A stretch of DNA of 64,000 nucleotides, from the NCBI RefSeq assembly GCF_937616625.2, contig NC_065576.1, positions 30,306,128 through 30,370,127 on the forward strand. Reading direction: 5' to 3'. Positions 54,784 to 63,882 of the stretch are shown piece by piece (the first letter of the stretch is position 1; the number at the start of each line of letters is the position of its first letter). Position numbers and translations under genes: made by a program. A model generated the notes under the pieces. It was given only the letters and a program-made list of their open reading frames with translations. It made no database searches and had not been told where the DNA came from. This stretch comes from Mercurialis annua. Lineage: Eukaryota > Streptophyta > Magnoliopsida > Malpighiales > Euphorbiaceae.

Positions 54784-54997
54784 GTCATACCTTGCACGAT
54801 CATCGCATATATCCGCTGCCTTGCAACTCATTCAACCAAAATAAAAACTATCTTTAAAAGTACGTTTTGGTCCCTGAACTTTTTCCATATTTCCCGTTTG
54901 GTCCCTGAATTGCAATTCATCGTTACTCGTTACTCGTTCTGTTTGTCTCTCGGCGATAGTAATAATAGAAAAAACGCAGTTCAAAAAAAGCGAAAAA

Positions 54998-55116
54998 GGG
55001 GTGCAACACGAGGACTTCCCAGGAGGTCACCCATCCTAGTACTGCTCTCACCCAAGCACGTTTAACTTCGGAATTCTGATGGGATCCTGTGCATTAGTGC
55101 TGGTATGATCGCACCG
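54998..55116 (-). rRNA. 5S: 5S rRNA, copy 165
   Basis: C67T, C29A and G1C plus private C44T. 5' spacer full, 2 heptamers. Confidence 0.96.
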
Positions 55117-55330
55117 GTCATACCTTGCACGATCATCGCATATATCCGCTGCCTTGCAACTCATTCAACCAAAATAAAAACTATCTTTAAAAGTACGTTT
55201 TGGTCCCTGAACTTTTTCCATATTTCCCGTTTGGTCCCTGAATTGCAATTCATCGTTACTCGTTACTCGTTCTGTTTGTCTCTCGGCGATAGTAATAATA
55301 GAAAAAACGCAGTTCAAAAAAAGCGAAAAA

Positions 55331-55449
55331 GGGGTGCAACACGAGGACTTCCCAGGAGGTCACCGATCCTAGTACTGCTCTCGCCCAAGCACGTTTAACT
55401 TCGGAGTTCTGATGGGATCCGGTGCATTAGTGCTGGTATGATCGCACCC
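55331..55449 (-). rRNA. 5S: 5S rRNA, copy 166
   Basis: G85C. 5' spacer full, 2 heptamers. Confidence 0.97.
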
Positions 55450-55663
55450 GTCATACCTTGCACGATCATCGCATATATCCGCTGCCTTGCAACTCATTCA
55501 ACCAAAATAAAAACTATCTTTAAAAGTACGTTTTGGTCCCTGAACTTTTTCCATATTTCCCGTTTGGTCCCTGAATTGCAATTCATCGTTACTCGTTACT
55601 CGTTCTGTTTGTCTCTCGGCGATAGTAATAATAGAAAAAACGCAGTTCAAAAAAAGCGAAAAA

Positions 55664-55782
55664 GGGGTGCAACACGAGGACTTCCCAGGAGGTCACCCAT
55701 CCTAGTACTGCTCTCGCCCAAGCACGTTTATCTTCAGAGTTCTGATGGGATCCGGTGCATTAGTGCTGGTATGATCGCACCC
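55664..55782 (-). rRNA. 5S: 5S rRNA, copy 167
   Basis: T52A and C47T (G30-U wobble in helix III). 5' spacer full, 2 heptamers. Confidence 0.97.
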
Positions 55783-55996
55783 GTCATACCTTGCACGATC
55801 ATCGCATATATCCGCTGCCTTGCAACTCATTCAACCAAAATAAAAACTATCTTTAAAAGTACGTTTTGGTCCCTGAACTTTTTCCATATTTCCCGTTTGG
55901 TCCCTGAATTGCAATTCATCGTTACTCGTTACTCGTTCTGTTTGTCTCTCGGCGATAGTAATAATAGAAAAAACGCAGTTCAAAAAAAGCGAAAAA

Positions 55997-56115
55997 GGGG
56001 TGCAACACGAGGACTTCCCAGGAGGTCACCCATCCTAGTACTGCTCTCGCCCAAGCACGTTTAACTTCGGAGTTCTGATGGGATCCGGTGCATTAGTGCT
56101 GGTATGATCGCACCC
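55997..56115 (-). rRNA. 5S: 5S rRNA, copy 168
   Basis: Consensus gene. 5' spacer deleted, 3 heptamers. Confidence 0.97.
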
Positions 56116-56305
56116 GTCATACCTTGCACGATCATCGCATATATCCGCTGCCTTGCAACTCATTCAACCAAAATAAAAACTATCTTTAAAAGTACGTTTT
56201 GGTCCCTGAATTGCAATTCATCGTTACTCGTTACTCGTTACTCGTTCTGTTTGTCTCTCGGCGATAGTAATAATAGAAAAAACGCAGTTCAAAAAAAGCG
56301 AAAAA

Positions 56306-56424
56306 GGGGTGCAACACGAGGACTTCCCAGGAGGTCACCCATCCTAGTACTGCTCTCGCCCAAGCACGTTTATCTTCGGAGTTCTGATGGGATCCGGTGC
56401 ATTAGTGCTGGTATGATCGCACCC
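56306..56424 (-). rRNA. 5S: 5S rRNA, copy 169
   Basis: T52A. 5' spacer full, 2 heptamers. Confidence 0.97.
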
Positions 56425-56638
56425 GTCATACCTTGCACGATCATCGCATATATCCGCTGCCTTGCAACTCATTCAACCAAAATAAAAACTATCTTTAAAA
56501 GTACGTTTTGGTCCCTGAACTTTTTCCATATTTCCCGTTTGGTCCCTGAATTGCAATTCATCGTTACTCGTTACTCGTTCTGTTTGTCTCTCGGCGATAG
56601 TAATAATAGAAAAAACGCAGTTCAAAAAAAGCGAAAAA

Positions 56639-56757
56639 GGGGTGCAACACGAGGACTTCCCAGGAGGTCACCCATCCTAGTACTGCTCTCGCCCAAGCAC
56701 GTTTAACTTCGGAGTTCTGATGGGATCCGGTGCATTAGTGCTGGTATGATCGCACCC
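56639..56757 (-). rRNA. 5S: 5S rRNA, copy 170
   Basis: Consensus gene. 5' spacer full, 2 heptamers. Confidence 0.97.
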
Positions 56758-56971
56758 GTCATACCTTGCACGATCATCGCATATATCCGCTGCCTTGCAA
56801 CTCATTCAACCAAAATAAAAACTATCTTTAAAAGTACGTTTTGGTCCCTGAACTTTTTCCATATTTCCCGTTTGGTCCCTGAATTGCAATTCATCGTTAC
56901 TCGTTACTCGTTCTGTTTGTCTCTCGGCGATAGTAATAATAGAAAAAACGCAGTTCAAAAAAAGCGAAAAA

Positions 56972-57090
56972 GGGGTGCAACACGAGGACTTCCCAGGAGG
57001 TCACCGATCCTAGTACTGCTCTCGCCCAAGCACGTTTAACTTCGGAGTTCTGATGGGATCCGGTGCATTAGTGCTGGTATGATCGCACCC
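56972..57090 (-). rRNA. 5S: 5S rRNA, copy 171
   Basis: G85C. 5' spacer full, 2 heptamers. Confidence 0.97.
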
Positions 57091-57304
57091 GTCATACCTT
57101 GCACGATCATCGCATATATCCGCTGCCTTGCAACTCATTCAACCAAAATAAAAACTATCTTTAAAAGTACGTTTTGGTCCCTGAACTTTTTCCATATTTC
57201 CCGTTTGGTCCCTGAATTGCAATTCATCGTTACTCGTTACTCGTTCTGTTTGTCTCTCGGCGATAGTAATAATAGAAAAAACGCAGTTCAAAAAAAGCGA
57301 AAAA

Positions 57305-57423
57305 GGGGTGCAACACGAGGACTTCCCAGGAGGTCACCCATCCTAGTACTGCTCTCGCCCAAGCACGTTTATCTTCAGAGTTCTGATGGGATCCGGTGCA
57401 TTAGTGCTGGTATGATCGCACCC
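57305..57423 (-). rRNA. 5S: 5S rRNA, copy 172
   Basis: T52A and C47T. 5' spacer full, 2 heptamers. Confidence 0.97.
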
Positions 57424-57637
57424 GTCATACCTTGCACGATCATCGCATATATCCGCTGCCTTGCAACTCATTCAACCAAAATAAAAACTATCTTTAAAAG
57501 TACGTTTTGGTCCCTGAACTTTTTCCATATTTCCCGTTTGGTCCCTGAATTGCAATTCATCGTTACTCGTTACTCGTTCTGTTTGTCTCTCGGCGATAGT
57601 AATAATAGAAAAAACGCAGTTCAAAAAAAGCGAAAAA

Positions 57638-57756
57638 GGGGTGCAACACGAGGACTTCCCAGGAGGTCACCCATCCTAGTACTGCTCTCGCCCAAGCACG
57701 TTTATCTTCAGAGTTCTGATGGGATCCGGTGCATTAGTGCTGGTATGATCGCACCC
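57638..57756 (-). rRNA. 5S: 5S rRNA, copy 173
   Basis: T52A and C47T; apparent single-unit duplicate of copy 172. 5' spacer full, 2 heptamers. Confidence 0.97.
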
Positions 57757-57970
57757 GTCATACCTTGCACGATCATCGCATATATCCGCTGCCTTGCAAC
57801 TCATTCAACCAAAATAAAAACTATCTTTAAAAGTACGTTTTGGTCCCTGAACTTTTTCCATATTTCCCGTTTGGTCCCTGAATTGCAATTCATCGTTACT
57901 CGTTACTCGTTCTGTTTGTCTCTCGGCGATAGTAATAATAGAAAAAACGCAGTTCAAAAAAAGCGAAAAA

Positions 57971-58089
57971 GGGGTGCAACACGAGGACTTCCCAGGAGGT
58001 CACCCATCCTAGTACTGCTCTCGCCCAAGCACGTTTAACTTCGGAGTTCTGATGGGATCCGGTGCATTAGTGCTGGTATGATCGCACCC
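57971..58089 (-). rRNA. 5S: 5S rRNA, copy 174
   Basis: Consensus gene. 5' spacer deleted, 3 heptamers. Confidence 0.97.
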
Positions 58090-58279
58090 GTCATACCTTG
58101 CACGATCATCGCATATATCCGCTGCCTTGCAACTCATTCAACCAAAATAAAAACTATCTTTAAAAGTACGTTTTGGTCCCTGAATTGCAATTCATCGTTA
58201 CTCGTTACTCGTTACTCGTTCTGTTTGTCTCTCGGCGATAGTAATAATAGAAAAAACGCAGTTCAAAAAAAGCGAAAAA

Positions 58280-58398
58280 GGGGTGCAACACGAGGACTTC
58301 CCAGGAGGTCACCCATCCTAGTACTGCTCTCGCCCAAGCACGTTTATCTTCGGAGTTCTGATGGGATCCGGTGCATTAGTGCTGGTATGATCGCACCC
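58280..58398 (-). rRNA. 5S: 5S rRNA, copy 175
   Basis: T52A. 5' spacer full, 2 heptamers. Confidence 0.97.
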
Positions 58399-58612
58399 GT
58401 CATACCTTGCACGATCATCGCATATATCCGCTGCCTTGCAACTCATTCAACCAAAATAAAAACTATCTTTAAAAGTACGTTTTGGTCCCTGAACTTTTTC
58501 CATATTTCCCGTTTGGTCCCTGAATTGCAATTCATCGTTACTCGTTACTCGTTCTGTTTGTCTCTCGGCGATAGTAATAATAGAAAAAACGCAGTTCAAA
58601 AAAAGCGAAAAA

Positions 58613-58731
58613 GGGGTGCAACACGAGGACTTCCCAGGAGGTCACCCATCCTAGTACTGCTCTCGCCCAAGCACGTTTAACTTCGGAGTTCTGATGGGAT
58701 CCGGTGCATTAGTGCTGGTATGATCGCACCC
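58613..58731 (-). rRNA. 5S: 5S rRNA, copy 176
   Basis: Consensus gene. 5' spacer full, 2 heptamers. Confidence 0.97.
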
Positions 58732-58945
58732 GTCATACCTTGCACGATCATCGCATATATCCGCTGCCTTGCAACTCATTCAACCAAAATAAAAACTATC
58801 TTTAAAAGTACGTTTTGGTCCCTGAACTTTTTCCATATTTCCCGTTTGGTCCCTGAATTGCAATTCATCGTTACTCGTTACTCGTTCTGTTTGTCTCTCG
58901 GCGATAGTAATAATAGAAAAAACGCAGTTCAAAAAAAGCGAAAAA

Positions 58946-59064
58946 GGGGTGCAACACGAGGACTTCCCAGGAGGTCACCGATCCTAGTACTGCTCTCGCC
59001 CAAGCACGTTTAACTTCGGAGTTCTGATGGGATCCGGTGCATTAGTGCTGGTATGATCGCACCC
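58946..59064 (-). rRNA. 5S: 5S rRNA, copy 177
   Basis: G85C. 5' spacer full, 2 heptamers. Confidence 0.97.
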
Positions 59065-59278
59065 GTCATACCTTGCACGATCATCGCATATATCCGCTGC
59101 CTTGCAACTCATTCAACCAAAATAAAAACTATCTTTAAAAGTACGTTTTGGTCCCTGAACTTTTTCCATATTTCCCGTTTGGTCCCTGAATTGCAATTCA
59201 TCGTTACTCGTTACTCGTTCTGTTTGTCTCTCGGCGATAGTAATAATAGAAAAAACGCAGTTCAAAAAAAGCAAAAAA

Positions 59279-59397
59279 GGGGTGCAACACGAGGACTTCC
59301 CAGGAGGTCACCCATCCTAGTACTGCTCTCGCCCAAGCACGTTTAACTTCGGAGTTCTGATGGGATCCGGTGCATTAGTGCTGGTATGATCGCACCC
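59279..59397 (-). rRNA. 5S: 5S rRNA, copy 178
   Basis: Consensus gene with T6 proximal terminator (gcaaaaaagg). 5' spacer full, 3 heptamers. Confidence 0.97.
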
Positions 59398-59618
59398 GTC
59401 ATACCTTGCACGATCATCGCATATATCCGCTGCCTTGCAACTCATTCAACCAAAATAAAAACTATCTTTAAAAGTACGTTTTGGTCCCTGAACTTTTTCC
59501 ATATTTCCCGTTTGGTCCCTGAATTGCAATTCATCGTTACTCGTTACTCGTTACTCGTTCTGTTTGTCTCTCGGCGATAGTAATAATAGAAAAAACGCAG
59601 TTCAAAAAAAGCGAAAAA

Positions 59619-59737
59619 GGGGTGCAACACGAGGACTTCCCAGGAGGTCACCCATCCTAGTACTGCTCTCGCCCAAGCACGTTTAACTTCGGAGTTCTGA
59701 TGGGATCCGGTGCATTAGTGCTGGTATGATCGCACCC
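59619..59737 (-). rRNA. 5S: 5S rRNA, copy 179
   Basis: Consensus gene. 5' spacer deleted, 3 heptamers. Confidence 0.97.
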
Positions 59738-59927
59738 GTCATACCTTGCACGATCATCGCATATATCCGCTGCCTTGCAACTCATTCAACCAAAATAAAA
59801 ACTATCTTTAAAAGTACGTTTTGGTCCCTGAATTGCAATTCATCGTTACTCGTTACTCGTTACTCGTTCTGTTTGTCTCTCGGCGATAGTAATAATAGAA
59901 AAAACGCAGTTCAAAAAAAGCGAAAAA

Positions 59928-60046
59928 GGGGTGCAACACGAGGACTTCCCAGGAGGTCACCCATCCTAGTACTGCTCTCGCCCAAGCACGTTTATCTTCG
60001 GAGTTCTGATGGGATCCGGTGCATTAGTGCTGGTATGATCGCACCC
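59928..60046 (-). rRNA. 5S: 5S rRNA, copy 180
   Basis: T52A. 5' spacer full, 2 heptamers. Confidence 0.97.
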
Positions 60047-60260
60047 GTCATACCTTGCACGATCATCGCATATATCCGCTGCCTTGCAACTCATTCAACC
60101 AAAATAAAAACTATCTTTAAAAGTACGTTTTGGTCCCTGAACTTTTTCCATATTTCCCGTTTGGTCCCTGAATTGCAATTCATCGTTACTCGTTACTCGT
60201 TCTGTTTGTCTCTCGGCGATAGTAATAATAGAAAAAACGCAGTTCAAAAAAAGCGAAAAA

Positions 60261-60379
60261 GGGGTGCAACACGAGGACTTCCCAGGAGGTCACCCATCCT
60301 AGTACTGCTCTCGCCCAAGCACGTTTAACTTCGGAGTTCTGATGGGATCCAGTGCATTAGTGCTGGTATGATCGCACCC
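60261..60379 (-). rRNA. 5S: 5S rRNA, copy 181
   Basis: C29T, only in this copy. 5' spacer full, 2 heptamers. Confidence 0.97.
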
Positions 60380-60593
60380 GTCATACCTTGCACGATCATC
60401 GCATATATCCGCTGCCTTGCAACTCATTCAACCAAAATAAAAACTATCTTTAAAAGTACGTTTTGGTCCCTGAACTTTTTCCATATTTCCCGTTTGGTCC
60501 CTGAATTGCAATTCATCGTTACTCGTTACTCGTTCTGTTTGTCTCTCGGCGATAGTAATAATAGAAAAAACGCAGTTCAAAAAAAGCGAAAAA

Positions 60594-60712
60594 GGGGTGC
60601 AACACGAGGACTTCCCAGGAGGTCACCGATCCTAGTACTGCTCTCGCCCAAGCACGTTTAACTTCGGAGTTCTGATGGGATCCGGTGCATTAGTGCTGGT
60701 ATGATCGCACCC
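60594..60712 (-). rRNA. 5S: 5S rRNA, copy 182
   Basis: G85C. 5' spacer full, 2 heptamers. Confidence 0.97.
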
Positions 60713-60926
60713 GTCATACCTTGCACGATCATCGCATATATCCGCTGCCTTGCAACTCATTCAACCAAAATAAAAACTATCTTTAAAAGTACGTTTTGGT
60801 CCCTGAACTTTTTCCATATTTCCCGTTTGGTCCCTGAATTGCAATTCATCGTTACTCGTTACTCGTTCTGTTTGTCTCTCGGCGATAGTAATAATAGAAA
60901 AAACGCAGTTCAAAAAAAGCGAAAAA

Positions 60927-61045
60927 GGGGTGCAACACGAGGACTTCCCAGGAGGTCACCCATCCTAGTACTGCTCTCGCCCAAGCACGTTTATCTTCAG
61001 AGTTCTGATGGGATCCGGTGCATTAGTGCTGGTATGATCGCACCC
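60927..61045 (-). rRNA. 5S: 5S rRNA, copy 183
   Basis: T52A and C47T. 5' spacer full, 2 heptamers. Confidence 0.97.
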
Positions 61046-61259
61046 GTCATACCTTGCACGATCATCGCATATATCCGCTGCCTTGCAACTCATTCAACCA
61101 AAATAAAAACTATCTTTAAAAGTACGTTTTGGTCCCTGAACTTTTTCCATATTTCCCGTTTGGTCCCTGAATTGCAATTCATCGTTACTCGTTACTCGTT
61201 CTGTTTGTCTCTCGGCGATAGTAATAATAGAAAAAACGCAGTTCAAAAAAAGCGAAAAA

Positions 61260-61378
61260 GGGGTGCAACACGAGGACTTCCCAGGAGGTCACCCATCCTA
61301 GTACTGCTCTCGCCCAAGCACGTTTAACTTCGGAGTTCTGATGGGATCCGGTGCATTAGTGCTGGTATGATCGCACCC
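61260..61378 (-). rRNA. 5S: 5S rRNA, copy 184
   Basis: Consensus gene. 5' spacer deleted, 3 heptamers. Confidence 0.97.
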
Positions 61379-61568
61379 GTCATACCTTGCACGATCATCG
61401 CATATATCCGCTGCCTTGCAACTCATTCAACCAAAATAAAAACTATCTTTAAAAGTACGTTTTGGTCCCTGAATTGCAATTCATCGTTACTCGTTACTCG
61501 TTACTCGTTCTGTTTGTCTCTCGGCGATAGTAATAATAGAAAAAACGCAGTTCAAAAAAAGCGAAAAA

Positions 61569-61687
61569 GGGGTGCAACACGAGGACTTCCCAGGAGGTCA
61601 CCCATCCTAGTACTGCTCTCGCCCAAGCACGTTTATCTTCTGAGTTCTGATGGGATCCGGTGCATTAGTGCTGGTATGATCGCACCC
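61569..61687 (-). rRNA. 5S: 5S rRNA, copy 185
   Basis: T52A and C47A, the latter only here and opposite G30. 5' spacer full, 2 heptamers. Confidence 0.96.
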
Positions 61688-61901
61688 GTCATACCTTGCA
61701 CGATCATCGCATATATCCGCTGCCTTGCAACTCATTCAACCAAAATAAAAACTATCTTTAAAAGTACGTTTTGGTCCCTGAACTTTTTCCATATTTCCCG
61801 TTTGGTCCCTGAATTGCAATTCATCGTTACTCGTTACTCGTTCTGTTTGTCTCTCGGCGATAGTAATAATAGAAAAAACGCAGTTCAAAAAAAGCGAAAA
61901 A

Positions 61902-62020
61902 GGGGTGCAACACGAGGACTTCCCAGGAGGTCACCCATCCTAGTACTGCTCTCGCCCAAGCACGTTTAACTTCGGAGTTCTGATGGGATCCGGTGCATTA
62001 GTGCTGGTATGATCGCACCC
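61902..62020 (-). rRNA. 5S: 5S rRNA, copy 186
   Basis: Consensus gene. 5' spacer full, 2 heptamers. Confidence 0.97.
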
Positions 62021-62234
62021 GTCATACCTTGCACGATCATCGCATATATCCGCTGCCTTGCAACTCATTCAACCAAAATAAAAACTATCTTTAAAAGTAC
62101 GTTTTGGTCCCTGAACTTTTTCCATATTTCCCGTTTGGTCCCTGAATTGCAATTCATCGTTACTCGTTACTCGTTCTGTTTGTCTCTCGGCGATAGTAAT
62201 AATAGAAAAAACGCAGTTCAAAAAAAGCGAAAAA

Positions 62235-62353
62235 GGGGTGCAACACGAGGACTTCCCAGGAGGTCACCGATCCTAGTACTGCTCTCGCCCAAGCACGTTT
62301 AACTTCGGAGTTCTGATGGGATCCGGTGCATTAGTGCTGGTATGATCGCACCC
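62235..62353 (-). rRNA. 5S: 5S rRNA, copy 187
   Basis: G85C. 5' spacer full, 2 heptamers. Confidence 0.97.
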
Positions 62354-62567
62354 GTCATACCTTGCACGATCATCGCATATATCCGCTGCCTTGCAACTCA
62401 TTCAACCAAAATAAAAACTATCTTTAAAAGTACGTTTTGGTCCCTGAACTTTTTCCATATTTCCCGTTTGGTCCCTGAATTGCAATTCATCGTTACTCGT
62501 TACTCGTTCTGTTTGTCTCTCGGCGATAGTAATAATAGAAAAAACGCAGTTCAAAAAAAGCAAAAAA

Positions 62568-62686
62568 GGGGTGCAACACGAGGACTTCCCAGGAGGTCAC
62601 CCATCCTAGTACTGCTCTCGCCCAAGCACGTTTAACTTCGGAGTTCTGATGGGATCCGGTGCATTAGTGCTGGTATGATCGCACCC
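62568..62686 (-). rRNA. 5S: 5S rRNA, copy 188
   Basis: Consensus gene with T6 proximal terminator, as copy 178. 5' spacer full, 2 heptamers. Confidence 0.97.
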
Positions 62687-62900
62687 GTCATACCTTGCAC
62701 GATCATCGCATATATCCGCTGCCTTGCAACTCATTCAACCAAAATAAAAACTATCTTTAAAAGTACGTTTTGGTCCCTGAACTTTTTCCATATTTCCCGT
62801 TTGGTCCCTGAATTGCAATTCATCGTTACTCGTTACTCGTTCTGTTTGTCTCTCGGCGATAGTAATAATAGAAAAAACGCAGTTCAAAAAAAGCGAAAAA

Positions 62901-63019
62901 GGGGTGCAACACGAGGACTTCCCAGGAGGTCACCCATCCTAGTACTGCTCTCGCCCAAGCACGTTTAACTTCGGAGTTCTGATGGGATCCGGTGCATTAG
63001 TGCTGGTATGATCGCACCC
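62901..63019 (-). rRNA. 5S: 5S rRNA, copy 189
   Basis: Consensus gene. 5' spacer deleted, 3 heptamers. Confidence 0.97.
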
Positions 63020-63209
63020 GTCATACCTTGCACGATCATCGCATATATCCGCTGCCTTGCAACTCATTCAACCAAAATAAAAACTATCTTTAAAAGTACG
63101 TTTTGGTCCCTGAATTGCAATTCATCGTTACTCGTTACTCGTTACTCGTTCTGTTTGTCTCTCGGCGATAGTAATAATAGAAAAAACGCAGTTCAAAAAA
63201 AGCGAAAAA

Positions 63210-63328
63210 GGGGTGCAACACGAGGACTTCCCAGGAGGTCACCCATCCTAGTACTGCTCTCGCCCAAGCACGTTTATCTTCGGAGTTCTGATGGGATCCG
63301 GTGCATTAGTGCTGGTATGATCGCACCC
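63210..63328 (-). rRNA. 5S: 5S rRNA, copy 190
   Basis: T52A. 5' spacer full, 2 heptamers. Confidence 0.97.
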
Positions 63329-63542
63329 GTCATACCTTGCACGATCATCGCATATATCCGCTGCCTTGCAACTCATTCAACCAAAATAAAAACTATCTTT
63401 AAAAGTACGTTTTGGTCCCTGAACTTTTTCCATATTTCCCGTTTGGTCCCTGAATTGCAATTCATCGTTACTCGTTACTCGTTCTGTTTGTCTCTCGGCG
63501 ATAGTAATAATAGAAAAAACGCAGTTCAAAAAAAGCGAAAAA

Positions 63543-63661
63543 GGGGTGCAACACGAGGACTTCCCAGGAGGTCACCCATCCTAGTACTGCTCTCGCCCAA
63601 GCACGTTTAACTTCGGAGTTCTGATGGGATCCGGTGCATTAGTGCTGGTATGATCGCACCC
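63543..63661 (-). rRNA. 5S: 5S rRNA, copy 191
   Basis: Consensus gene. 5' spacer full, 3 heptamers; tatatgcgctg just upstream of the TATA element. Confidence 0.97.
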
Positions 63662-63882
63662 GTCATACCTTGCACGATCATCGCATATATGCGCTGCCTT
63701 GCAACTCATTCAACCAAAATAAAAACTATCTTTAAAAGTACGTTTTGGTCCCTGAACTTTTTCCATATTTCCCGTTTGGTCCCTGAATTGCAATTCATCG
63801 TTACTCGTTACTCGTTACTCGTTCTGTTTGTCTCTCGGCGATAGTAATAATAGAAAAAACGCAGTTCAAAAAAAGCGAAAAA

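Noticed and set aside
246..63844. Many plus-strand reading frames starting MIAPVIP, 64 to 319 codons
   Set aside because: They lie antisense to 5S genes and spacers, repeat with the unit, and end or run on according to single-base 5S variants and heptamer number. No protein-like conservation beyond DNA identity.
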